Assembly (NCBI GenBank): GCA_002240395.1
Contig: CP016836.1
Span: 3,410,001-3,474,000 of the forward strand
Direction: 5' to 3'
Source of the DNA: Xanthomonas citri pv. mangiferaeindicae
Lineage (GTDB): Bacteria; Pseudomonadota; Gammaproteobacteria; Xanthomonadales; Xanthomonadaceae
Length of the DNA stretch: 64,000 nt
Part shown: one piece after another, positions 18,086 through 26,865 of the stretch
Layout of the letters: each line of letters opens with the position of its first letter
Numbering within the stretch: position 1 is the stretch's first letter
The notes under the pieces: model-generated
Seen by the model: the letters and a program-made list of their open reading frames with translations, nothing else
What the model was told of the DNA's origin: nothing
The model's database searches: none
Program-made: the position numbers and the translations under genes

Positions 18086-20296
18086 ATGCGCACGATGAAA
18101 CCTTCGATCCTCGCCACCACGCTGGCCATGTGTTGCGCCGGCCAGGTCCCCCAGGTGTTTGCGCAGGCCGCGGAGAACGACACCGTCCGCCAGGCGCCCG
18201 ACGCGGTGGAGCTCGACCGCGTGGTCGCCACCGCGCAGAAGCGTAGCGAGAACGTCATGGAGGTGGCCTCGGGCGTCAGCGTGATCAGCGAGGAGCGCCT
18301 CGAGGCATTCGGCGCGACCCGGCTCACCGACTTTGCTGCCTATGTGCCCGGCTTCCAGGTCGACAGCGGCGGCGCTCCAGGCCAGACCACGATGGCCCTG
18401 CGCGGCGTGGCCCCGCTCGGCGGCGGCTCAATCATCGGCACCTACATCGACGACACGCCGATCGGCCCCAGTACCAACAAGCAGCGTGCGACGACCTATG
18501 CGCTGGACCTGCTGCCCTACGACATCCAGAGCGTGGAAGTGCTGCGTGGCCCGCAAGGCACGCTGTACGGCGCCGGCGCGATGGGCGGGCTGTTCAAGTA
18601 CATCACCAAGGCAGCCGACCCGGACGTGATCGAGTTCCGCGCCGGCATGGACGTCAACAGCACCCACGAGGCGGGCGATCTGGGCATCGGCCTGCGCGCG
18701 GCGATGAATGCGCCGATCGTCGAAGGACGCGTCGGCCTGCGTGCGAGCTTCTCCAGGCAGGTGACGCCCGGCTACGTCGACCAGCCCGACCTAAGCGGCG
18801 ACGACGCCAAGGACAGCAATGGCTACACCCAGCTCGCCTCGCGCGTGGCGCTGACTTGGCGTCTCACCGACAACGTGAATCTGCGCCTGCAGACGCTGCA
18901 TCAGTTGGTCGACGCGGACAACACCGGCCAGGTCGGCCTGAGCCCGACGACGCTCGAGCCGTTGCGCGGCGAGCTCGACGGCATCCTGTTCCGGCCCACG
19001 CCCTACCGCATGGAGACCAACTACCACTCGGCGATTCTCGACTGGGACCTGGGCAGCATGGATTTCGTGTCGGCGACCAGCTTCTCCGAGACGCACATGG
19101 ACGAGACCCAGGATTCCACGTTGGTCTATGGCGTCGCCTGGCCGCTGCTGACCGGTGGCGCCATCCCGGCCGGCCAGGCGCAGTTCGACATCTACCTGGG
19201 CAATCGCAAGTGGACGCAGGAGTTCCGGCTCAGCTCCAAGGCGGACGATCGCTTCGAATGGCTTGTCGGCACCTTCTTCACCGGCGAGAAGCACGCCAAC
19301 AGCCAGACGGTCCTCCCCTACGACAGCAGCGGCAATCCGCTGCCGTTCAATGCCGCGTCCGGCACCTTGCCCGGTCGCTACGACGAGCAGGCGCTGTTCG
19401 CCGATGCGACCTACAAGTTCAGCCCGCGCTTCGACGTCTCGGCCGGCCTGCGCTATGCGCGCAACGAACAGGATTTCGAGCAGCACACCACCGGCGCGCT
19501 GTATGGCGGCACGCTCGACCTGGTCGATTCCATCGACGAGAACGTGTTCACCTGGAAGCTCGCCACGCGCTGGCATCTCGACGACCGCTCGATGCTCTAT
19601 GCGCGCTATGCCACCGGCTATCGGCCCGGCGGCCCGAACGTCTCGGTGACCGGTTCGGTGCCGATGACGCGCTCCGACACGCTGGGCAACTTCGAGCTGG
19701 GCTACAAGTCGCACTTCTGGGACCGGCGCGCGATGATCGACGTCGCCGCGTTCCGTATCGACTGGGACGACATCCAACTGCGCGAGACCGTCAACGGCAT
19801 CTCGCGGCTCGGCAACGCCGGCAGCGCGAAGAGCCAGGGCCTGGAGTTGGCGACGATGGTCCGCGCGACCGATCGGCTGACCGTCGGGTTCAATGCCGCC
19901 TACACCGATTCCGAAGTGGGCGAAGTGCCGCCGGAGAGCGGCCTGGAGTCGGGCAGCCGCATGCCGCTGACGCCGCGCCTGAGCTGGTCGAGCACCGTGG
20001 ACTACGACTTCGAGGCCGGCCCGCAATGGCACGGGCGCGTCGGCGGCGGCTTCCGTTTCACCGGCAGCCGCGTCGGCGACGGCGGCTACGAGATCGAGCG
20101 CTATCGGGCGATCGACCTGCATGCCGAGCTGACCAACCTGCGCTGGACCGCGCGGCTGTACGCCCGCAACCTGACCGATGAGCGCGCCTACGTGTCGACC
20201 GGGCTGGTGCGCGACGTGTTCAACCAGGACGTCGCGGTGGTCGGCGTGCCGCTGCAGCCGCGCACGATCGGCGTGTCGATCGACTACCGCTTCTGA
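18086..20296 (+). CDS. TonB-dependent outer membrane receptor
   Basis: 736 residues. The signal peptide ends near VFAQA. The plug domain follows (AQKRSENVMEVASGVSVISEE, then LRGVAPLGGG, YIDDTPIG, VEVLRGPQGTLYGAGAMGG), then the 22-strand barrel ending in the terminal aromatic FSIDYRF-type motif (GVSIDYRF). Such receptors import siderophores, glycans or peptides; the substrate is not evident, but placement between an M19 dipeptidase and dgcN points to a peptide. GGAG lies 10 nt before the ATG. It has a paralog at 29180-31402. Confidence 0.92.
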   Translation: MRTMKPSILATTLAMCCAGQVPQVFAQAAENDTVRQAPDAVELDRVVATAQKRSENVMEVASGVSVISEERLEAFGATRLTDFAAYVPGFQVDSGGAPGQTTMALRGVAPLGGGSIIGTYIDDTPIGPSTNKQRATTYALDLLPYDIQSVEVLRGPQGTLYGAGAMGGLFKYITKAADPDVIEFRAGMDVNSTHEAGDLGIGLRAAMNAPIVEGRVGLRASFSRQVTPGYVDQPDLSGDDAKDSNGYTQLASRVALTWRLTDNVNLRLQTLHQLVDADNTGQVGLSPTTLEPLRGELDGILFRPTPYRMETNYHSAILDWDLGSMDFVSATSFSETHMDETQDSTLVYGVAWPLLTGGAIPAGQAQFDIYLGNRKWTQEFRLSSKADDRFEWLVGTFFTGEKHANSQTVLPYDSSGNPLPFNAASGTLPGRYDEQALFADATYKFSPRFDVSAGLRYARNEQDFEQHTTGALYGGTLDLVDSIDENVFTWKLATRWHLDDRSMLYARYATGYRPGGPNVSVTGSVPMTRSDTLGNFELGYKSHFWDRRAMIDVAAFRIDWDDIQLRETVNGISRLGNAGSAKSQGLELATMVRATDRLTVGFNAAYTDSEVGEVPPESGLESGSRMPLTPRLSWSSTVDYDFEAGPQWHGRVGGGFRFTGSRVGDGGYEIERYRAIDLHAELTNLRWTARLYARNLTDERAYVSTGLVRDVFNQDVAVVGVPLQPRTIGVSIDYRF

Positions 20297-20487
20297 TCCC
20301 CTGCGCCCGCGCCGCCTGACCGGGCGGACGCACGCGCGCCCCGCACGACCTTGCCCGACCGGCGAGGCAGGACGCCGCTGCGTGATCGCGACGGCGGCCT
20401 TTGCCGCGTCGCCCCTCTGCCTGCAGCACACCGGTCAGCGCCGGCGTGCCGCCTTCCCCACCTGACTGCTTCATCGATGGAGTCTCC

Positions 20488-21531
20488 ATGACGTCTTCTT
20501 CCCCCAGCGCGACCCACGCCCTCGCCGCACTGCCCCAGCCCTACCTGCTGTTTCTCGGCGACACCACTGAGGTCGGCTTCGCCAAGACCGCGATCGGCTT
20601 GCGCGACTGGGCACCCGAGTTGTGCGTTGCCGAGTGGCGCCTGCCCGGAGGCACGGTCAGTACCGGCTTGCCCGCCATGACCCCGGCGCAGGCATACGCC
20701 GCCGGCGCCCGGGCCGTGGTGATCGGCGTGGCCAACCGCGGCGGCGTGCTCGTTGCCGACTGGGTACCGGCCCTGGTCGACGCGCTCGAACAAGGGCTGG
20801 ATCTGATCAGCGGGCTTCATCAGCGGCTCGGTGATATCCCGGAACTGGCCGAGACCGCGTCGCGACTGGGACGCCAGTTGATCGATGTGCGTGTGCCGCC
20901 CCGCGGCCTGCCCGTGGGCACCGGCCGCAAGCGCAGCGGAAAGCGCGTTCTGACAGTCGGCACCGACTGCGCGCTCGGAAAGAAGTACACCGCGCTCGCA
21001 TTGGCGCGCGGCCTGCGCGAGCGCGGCGTCGACGCCACGTTCCGGGCCAGTGGCCAGACCGGGATCCTGATTGCCGGCCAGGGGATTGCGATGGACGCCG
21101 TGGTCGCGGACTTCTCCGCAGGCGCCGCCGAGCTCCTGAGCCCCGATGCCGCCGACGGGCACTGGGACGTCATCGAGGGCCAGGGGTCGCTGTTCCATCC
21201 CGCCTACGCTGGCGTCAGCCTGGGTCTGCTGCACGGAAGCCAGCCGGACGTCTTCGTGGTCTGCCACCAGCCCGACCGCGCGCATACGCTCGGATATCCG
21301 GACTATCCGCTGCCGTCGATCGAAGAGGTCATCGATCTGACCGTGCGTCTGGGGCGCCGCACCAACCCGGCGATTCGCTGCATCGGCGTGAGCCTCAACA
21401 CGCAGGGCATGGACGCTGCGGATGTCGACGCGCTCTGCGCGGATATCACCGCGCGTCTCGGACTGCCGGCCGGCGATCCGATGCGAAACGATGGCAAATT
21501 CAATCACCTTGTGGAGGCCTGCCTGTCATGA
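20488..21531 (+). CDS. dgcN: D-glutamate N-acetyltransferase DgcN (DUF1611 family), copy 1
   Basis: 347 residues. The N-terminal half has a Rossmann-like domain (PYLLFLGDTTEVGFAKTA). The C-terminal half holds the P-loop-like motif LTVGTDCALGKKYTALAL, then ASGQTGILIAGQGIAMDAV and DVIEGQGSLFHPAYAGVSLG, which are the hallmarks of DUF1611. Members linked to DgcA acetylate D-Glu to N-acetyl-D-Glu, which DgcA then racemises, giving a route for D-Glu catabolism. Start ATG with GGAG 6 nt upstream; the open frame upstream of it has no ribosome-binding site. The stop overlaps the following gene (ATGA). A broken paralog lies at 23806-24841. Confidence 0.85.
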   Translation: MTSSSPSATHALAALPQPYLLFLGDTTEVGFAKTAIGLRDWAPELCVAEWRLPGGTVSTGLPAMTPAQAYAAGARAVVIGVANRGGVLVADWVPALVDALEQGLDLISGLHQRLGDIPELAETASRLGRQLIDVRVPPRGLPVGTGRKRSGKRVLTVGTDCALGKKYTALALARGLRERGVDATFRASGQTGILIAGQGIAMDAVVADFSAGAAELLSPDAADGHWDVIEGQGSLFHPAYAGVSLGLLHGSQPDVFVVCHQPDRAHTLGYPDYPLPSIEEVIDLTVRLGRRTNPAIRCIGVSLNTQGMDAADVDALCADITARLGLPAGDPMRNDGKFNHLVEACLS

Positions 21532-22538
21532 AGAACCGATCCCTGACCCTGAGCCTGACCGCATGTCTGGTCGGCGTCTTCGGCCTGGGCGCGGTGTCGG
21601 CCGAGGCCGCACCGGCCACCCCGGTCGAAACCGAAGTCGCCCGCCTGGCCACGCAGGTCGACGGCACCGTCGGTGTCTCGGCCTGGCGCCTGGACGGCGC
21701 TGGCCCGCAAGTGCATCTCAACCCCGACGACGCGTTCCCGATGGCCAGTACGTTCAAGGTCGCGGTCGCCGCGGCAGTGCTGGCGAAGGTGGATGCGGGC
21801 GAGCTGGCGCTGACGACGATGGTGCCGGTGCCCATGGCGATGCACGTGGACTCGGAGGTGATTGCCGACCGCTTCATCCACGAAGGGCTGAGCCTGTCGA
21901 TCCATAATCTGCTCGAGGTGATGCTGACCCAGAGCGACAACACCGCTACCGATGTGCTGGTCGCGCAGGCGGGTGGCCCGGCGGCGGTGACCGCCTGGCT
22001 GCGCGCGCAAGGGGTCGAAGGCCAACGTGTGGACCGCAACACGCGTGATCTGTTGCTCGGCTTCTACGGCATCCGCGAGGCCGGACCGCTGACCAAGGCC
22101 GGTGTGGCCGAACTGGCGAAGGACCCGGCGCTGCTGGCGCGCAGCCAGCAAGCCAATCGTGCCTTCGATGCCGATCCTCGCGATACCTCGACCCCGCGCG
22201 CGATGTCGACGCTGTTGACGCGCCTGTTCAAGGGCGAGGCCCTGAGCGCCGACAGCACGCAGACGCTGATCCAGGTGATGGAACGCTGCCGCACCTGCGG
22301 CGACCGCCTGCGCGGCCGCATGCCGGCCGGCACGGTGGTGGCCGACAAGAGCGGCACATTGGGCGGCACGGTCAACGACGTGGGCGTGGTCACTCTGCCT
22401 GACGGCAGCCAGGTGGTGATCTCGGCGTTCGTCAAGGGAAGCTCGGCGCCGCGGAGCGATCGCGAGCGCGTCATCGCCGAGATCGCCCGGACCGTGCGCG
22501 ATTACTATCTGTTCCTGCCCAAGGCCGCGACGCCATGA
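21528..22538 (+). CDS. Class A beta-lactamase-like serine hydrolase lacking Glu166
   Basis: 336 residues with a signal peptide (about 1-28). It has the class A fold motifs S74-T-F-K77, S136-D-N138 and K274-S-G. However, the omega-loop Glu-x-x-Leu-Asn (E166/N170 in standard numbering) is not there: the loop reads DRNTRDLLLG, and about 35 extra residues are inserted before the conserved DPRDTSTPRAM. Without Glu166 class A enzymes normally cannot deacylate beta-lactams, so this may be a peptidase or amidase on D-amino-acid substrates rather than a resistance enzyme. Two Cys (CRTC) lie near residues 253-257. It overlaps both neighbours by ATGA, so it is coupled to dgcN and the transporter gene. 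Confidence 0.8.
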   Translation: MKNRSLTLSLTACLVGVFGLGAVSAEAAPATPVETEVARLATQVDGTVGVSAWRLDGAGPQVHLNPDDAFPMASTFKVAVAAAVLAKVDAGELALTTMVPVPMAMHVDSEVIADRFIHEGLSLSIHNLLEVMLTQSDNTATDVLVAQAGGPAAVTAWLRAQGVEGQRVDRNTRDLLLGFYGIREAGPLTKAGVAELAKDPALLARSQQANRAFDADPRDTSTPRAMSTLLTRLFKGEALSADSTQTLIQVMERCRTCGDRLRGRMPAGTVVADKSGTLGGTVNDVGVVTLPDGSQVVISAFVKGSSAPRSDRERVIAEIARTVRDYYLFLPKAATP

Positions 22539-23683
22539 CGGCCCAGGCCAGCCGGTTCCAGCGGTTTCTGCTGCCGGGCCTGGCCTTCAAGTCCGCAGTG
22601 ATCGGTGGCGGTTACGCCACCGGTCGCGAGCTGGCTGAGTTCTTCCTGCCGTCGGGGCCTTGGGGCGGCCTGGCGGCCATCACGCTGTCGATGGTGGTGT
22701 GGAGCGTCGTGTGCGCGCTGACGTTCCTGCTTGCCCAGCAGATCCGCGCTTACGACTACCGCAGCTTCTTCCGGCATCTGCTCGGTCGTGGCTGGTGGAC
22801 GTTCGAGATCGCCTACCTGGCCCTGATCGTCGTGGTGCTGGCGGTGTTCGGTGCGGCTGCCGGCGAACTGGCGTCGAGCATGTTCGCCTGGCCGCGCATC
22901 GTCGGCACGCTGCTGCTGGTGGTCGTGATCACCTTGGTGGTGCAGGCCGGTGCGAATGCCGTCGAGCGCCTGTTCAAGCTGATGTCGATCTTCATGTACC
23001 TGGTCTACGCGCTGGCGGCATGCCTGATTCTGATGCGCTTCGGTGGCGCATCGATGTCGGCGCTGTCGAGCGCCGGCCCGCCCGAGGCGCGCTGGGCGCT
23101 CGACGGGCTGACCTACGCCGGTTACAACGTGTTCGCAGCGGTGTCGGCATTGCTGGTCGTGCGGCACATGCTGGGGCGCCGCGATGCCGTGGTCGCTGGC
23201 GCACTGGCCGGTCCGCTGGCGATTCTGCCGGCGATGATCTTCTACCTGTGCATGCTGGCTTTCCTGCCCGGGGTCGCCGATGCGCCGCTGCCGTCGGATC
23301 TGATGCTGGGCCAACTGGGCATGCCCTGGTTCCACTGGCTGTTCCGGCTGATGATCCTGGTGGCCCTGGTCGAGACCGGTGTGGCGCTGATGGCATCGGT
23401 CGACCGACGCATCCTGATTCACTGGCAGGAGCGGACCGGCCGCGAGCCGGGCCCGCTGCTGCGCGCGGGGATCATCGCCGCGCTCCTGCTCGGCGCGGTG
23501 GTCATGGCCGACGCGATTGGGCTGGTATCGCTGATCGCGCAGGGCTATCGCCTGTTGGCGTACGCGATTCTGTCCACCTATGTCGTGCCACTGCTGCTCT
23601 ACGCGGGTCGCGAGCTGTGGACCCGGCGGCGCCGGGCGTTCGATGGCAGCGTGCTGCCGTCCTCACCGACCGGAGCGGGCTGA
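22535..23683 (+). CDS. YkvI-like membrane protein, putative amino-acid transporter
   Basis: 382 residues with about ten hydrophobic helices. The N-terminal segment AVIGGGYATGRELAEFF matches the glycine-rich broken helix of YkvI-family proteins (VGAGFASGQE type), which belong to the LeuT-fold amino acid/polyamine/cation group. The substrate is unknown. Coupling to dgcN and the class A-like hydrolase (4-base overlap at its start) suggests import of D-Glu or of a hydrolysis product, but this is inference from position. Confidence 0.75.
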   Translation: MTAQASRFQRFLLPGLAFKSAVIGGGYATGRELAEFFLPSGPWGGLAAITLSMVVWSVVCALTFLLAQQIRAYDYRSFFRHLLGRGWWTFEIAYLALIVVVLAVFGAAAGELASSMFAWPRIVGTLLLVVVITLVVQAGANAVERLFKLMSIFMYLVYALAACLILMRFGGASMSALSSAGPPEARWALDGLTYAGYNVFAAVSALLVVRHMLGRRDAVVAGALAGPLAILPAMIFYLCMLAFLPGVADAPLPSDLMLGQLGMPWFHWLFRLMILVALVETGVALMASVDRRILIHWQERTGREPGPLLRAGIIAALLLGAVVMADAIGLVSLIAQGYRLLAYAILSTYVVPLLLYAGRELWTRRRRAFDGSVLPSSPTGAG

Positions 23684-23719
23684 ACGCGCGCCGCGCATGC
23701 CCATAAGCTGGGGCTATGG

Positions 23720-23734
23720 ATTGGCAGCGCCAAT
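23720..23734. promoter_or_regulatory. Palindrome ATTGGC-AGC-GCCAAT upstream of the second dgcN
   Basis: A perfect 6-bp inverted repeat with a 3-bp centre, in the only non-coding gap inside this part of the island (23684-23805). It lies 70-85 bp before the ATG of the second dgcN and could be an operator for the LysR encoded downstream. Confidence 0.4.
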
Positions 23735-23805
23735 TCAATAGCCGGCTGTGCGCACGCCACTGAAGATGGTCGGGTGATCCGGAACTGCCCAGGAGCCTGC
23801 GCTTG

Positions 23806-24841
23806 ATGTCCCTCGAGTCCAACGCGCCCGGCGCCTGGGCCCCGCCGTTCCTGCTCTATCTGGGCGATGCCGCCGACGACCTGGCCGCCAAGACCGCGCG
23901 AGGTCTCGCGCAGTTCCGCCCGCAGTGGTGTGCCGGCCAGTTCCGTGGGCCCCAATGCCGCACGACGGTCGGACTGCCGGATATGGACTTCGTGCACGCG
24001 CACGCCGCGGGCGTCAGGACACTGGTCGTCGGCCTCGCCAGTGCGGGCGGCCGGCTGTCGCCGACCATGGTTGACGACATCGTTGCCGCGCTCGGGCCGG
24101 GCTCGATGTCGCATCCGGCTTGCACGAGCGCCTGGCCGCGCACCCGTCGATCGCTGCCGCTGCGCAGCGCCACGGCAGACGCCTGTTCGAAGTCCGGATG
24201 CCACCGCCCGACCTGCCGGTCGGAACCGGGCGCAAGCGCGAAGGCCGGCGCCTGCTGACGGTCGGTACCGACTGCTCCACCGGCAAGATGGTCACCGCGC
24301 TCGTTCTCGAAGCGGCGTTGCGCGCACGTGGCGTCCCGGCCGACTTTCGTGCAACCGGCCAGACCGGGATTCTCATCGCCGGTCGTGGCATTGCGATCGA
24401 CGCGCTGGTCGCCGACTTCATTTCGGGGGCGTCGAAGCATTGTCGCCCGCGCGCGATGACGGCGGTTGGGACGTCATCGAGGGCCAGGGCTCGCTGTTCC
24501 ACGCGTCGTTCGCCGGGGTCGCGCTCGGGCTGCTGCATGGCGCCCAGCCCGACGCACTGGTGCTGTGCCATACGCCAGGACGCCAGCACATGCGCGGCCT
24601 GCCACACATGGCCCCACCGGACCTGGCCATCACGCTCGAAGCAAACCTCGCGGCGGCACGCCTGACCAATCCCCGCGTGCAGGCGGCAGGCATCGCCCTC
24701 AATACCAGTGCCCTGTCCGATGCCGAGGCACTGCGCTTGTGCCGCGACACCGAGCAGGCCTTCGCTTTGCCGACCTGCGATCCCCTGCGCCACGGCGCCG
24801 CCGCCATCATCGACAAGGTGCTCGCATGCTGTCCTGGTTGA
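23806..24841 (+). pseudogene. DgcN paralog (DUF1611), broken by two single-base frameshifts
   Basis: Starts at an ATG with AGGAG 10 nt upstream and runs in three frames. The first part (PFLLYLGDAADDLAAKTARG to about 24102) continues in a second frame (GLHERLAAH, P-loop LTVGTDCSTGKMVTAL, ATGQTGILIAGRGIAIDAL) and then, after about 24427, in a third (DVIEGQGSLFHASFAGVALG to the TGA at 24839-24841). Alignment with copy 1 shows no other loss: restoring one base beside GGGC at 24100-24104 and one in the G5 run at 24425-24429 gives a complete protein of about 345 residues. It is either a recent pseudogene or the result of sequencing indels. Confidence 0.8.
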
Positions 24842-25895
24842 GTGCACACCCGCGCAGTTGGCCGCTGGCCGTTCCCTTTCGCATCTCGCGCGGCTTGCGC
24901 ACCACGGCCGAGGTCGTCGAGGTCCATGTCCGCGATGGCGACCACGTCGGTCGCGGCGAGTCCACGCCGTATGCCCGTTACGGGGAAACGACCGCATCGG
25001 TCCTGGCACAGATCGAGACGCTGACCCGGGCCGCGCCTCGTGGAATCGATCGGGCGCAGCTGCAGCGGATGCTGCCGCCGGGCGCGGCACGCAATGCGGT
25101 CGATGCCGCGCTGTGGGACCTGGAATCGCAGCGCCGCGGCGCGTCGGTCGCCACGCTGCTCGGGCAGACCGCCCCGCCCTGCCTGCCGAGCGCACAGACC
25201 ATCGGCCTGGATACGGCCGAGCGCATGGCCAGCGCCGCACGTGGGCACGCGCATCTCGACCTGCTCAAGATCAAAGTCGGCGCCGACGATCCCGCGCGCC
25301 TGATCCGTGCGGTGCGCGAGGCAGCGCCACTAGCGCGGCTGATGGTCGATCCCAACGAGAGCTGGACGCTGGCGCTGCTGCAGGCGATGCAGCCGGTGCT
25401 CGCCGAGGCCCGGGTGGAGTTGGTGGAGCAGCCGTTGCCTGCCGGCGAAGACGCGCAGCTTGCGGGCTTCGACTCGGCCGCCCTGCTGTGCGCGGATGAA
25501 TCCTGCCACGTCGCCACCGACCTGCCCCGCCTGCGCGGGCTCTACCAGGTAGTGAACATCAAGCTCGACAAGACCGGTGGCCTGACCGGTGCGCTGTCGC
25601 TGCTGGACGCAGCGCAGGCGCAAGGGTTCGACATCATGGTCGGCTGCATGGGCTGCTCGTCGCTGGCGATCGCGCCGGCGCTGCATGTGGCCCGGCACGC
25701 GCGCTTCATCGACCTCGACGGACCGCTCTGGTTGCGCGAGGATCATCTCGGCGGCGTAAGCTTCGTTGGCGGCCTGCTGCAGCCGACATCGCCCCAGCTG
25801 TGGGCGGCGGCCTGCGCAGCCCCGGCGCCAGCGCGCCCTCCTCCCCGGCGCCGTGCCTGCAGCCGGCTGACGCTCCGGTGGCGCACGTCCGCTGA
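24826..25895 (+). CDS. DgcA/dipeptide epimerase paralog (copy 2) with an abnormal 3' end
   Basis: Starts within the last codons of the second dgcN (ATG at 24826) and shows the full enolase-superfamily set: LLKIKVG (KxK), MVDPNESW, LVEQPLP, CADES, NIKLDKTGG and DLDGPLW. The conserved domain ends near PTSPQLW (about 25800). The frame then has no stop and stays open to 26568, in a frame other than that of the LysR gene; the residues there are Arg/Ala/Pro-rich shadow translation. Restoring one base near the end would place a TGA at 25893-25895, 53 bp before lysR, which is the end used here. As given, the DNA would encode a 580-residue protein with a nonsense tail. Confidence 0.6.
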
Positions 25896-25948
25896 ACCAT
25901 CGGTTCCCCGCGCGCACGATGCGCCGTCACGCAAGTCCAGACCCGCCC

Positions 25949-26851
25949 ATGCGCTTTCGCCAGATCGAAGTCTTCCACGCGATCTACACCATCGGCTCGA
26001 TCAGCGGCGCCGCGCGCGCACTGCACGTCTCGCAGCCCGCCCTGAGCAAGGTGCTCCAGCACACCGAGCAACGGCTGGGCATCGCGTTGTTCCGACGGGT
26101 CCGCGGGCGTCTAGTGCCGACCGACGAAGCGCACGCACTGGCCATCGAGGCGGCGGAGGTCTTCCGGCGCCTGACGTCGCTGCAGAAGGCGGCCGGCAAG
26201 CTGCGTTTTTTGACCGACGGACATATCCGGCTGGCCGTGGTGCCGTCGCTGGGACTAGCCGTGGCGCCGCTGGCGATCGCACGCTTCCGGATGCAGCATC
26301 CCCAGGTCACCTTCGAGGTGCAGACCTTGCACCACGACGACCTGTTCCGTGCGCTCTACGAGCGCAGTTGCGACATCGCGATCGGTTACGACGCCCCGCC
26401 GCATCCGCGCCTGCAACGGCGGACGCTCGCCGATGGCGAACTGGAGGTGATGTTCCGCGAGCAGGACATGCCCGATGTCGGCGAACGCGTCGCGCTCAAG
26501 GCGCTGCAGGACCGCGACCTGATCGGGCTGACGACCGGCGGTCCGCTGGGCGACCTGTTCAACCGTGAACTGCAGCGGCTGGAGGTGCGTGTGCGCGAGG
26601 TCGTCTCCAACCAGACCTTCTACATCGCGGCGGGCCTGACCCGATGCGGAGCGGGTCCGTCGATCGTCGACGAGTTCACCGCGCGGGCGATCGGCGGCAA
26701 CGGCCTCGCCTCGCGGCCGCTCACCCCGGCGCTCGGTTTCAAGGTGCAGTGCATGTTCCTGGAGGATCGCCCGCCGTCGCGTCTGACCGAGGGCTTCCTG
26801 GCGCAACTGGTGACCGCGCTGGGCGAGCGCGGGGCGCCGGCGATCGGCTGA
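25949..26851 (+). CDS. LysR family transcriptional regulator (D-Glu cluster)
   Basis: 300 residues. The N-terminal winged helix (MRFRQIEVFHAIYTIGSISG, VSQPALSKVLQHTEQRLG) is followed by the substrate-binding domain (IRLAVVPSLGLAVAPLAI onwards). ATG at 25949 is chosen because LysR proteins begin directly at the helix MxxRQ; an ATG at 25919 would add ten residues without a ribosome-binding site. It follows the second dgcN-dgcA pair on the same strand and may sense an amino acid or acetylated amino acid from that pathway. The target promoter is unknown. Confidence 0.85.
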   Translation: MRFRQIEVFHAIYTIGSISGAARALHVSQPALSKVLQHTEQRLGIALFRRVRGRLVPTDEAHALAIEAAEVFRRLTSLQKAAGKLRFLTDGHIRLAVVPSLGLAVAPLAIARFRMQHPQVTFEVQTLHHDDLFRALYERSCDIAIGYDAPPHPRLQRRTLADGELEVMFREQDMPDVGERVALKALQDRDLIGLTTGGPLGDLFNRELQRLEVRVREVVSNQTFYIAAGLTRCGAGPSIVDEFTARAIGGNGLASRPLTPALGFKVQCMFLEDRPPSRLTEGFLAQLVTALGERGAPAIG

Positions 26852-26865
26852 CCGCGTCAGGCCCG

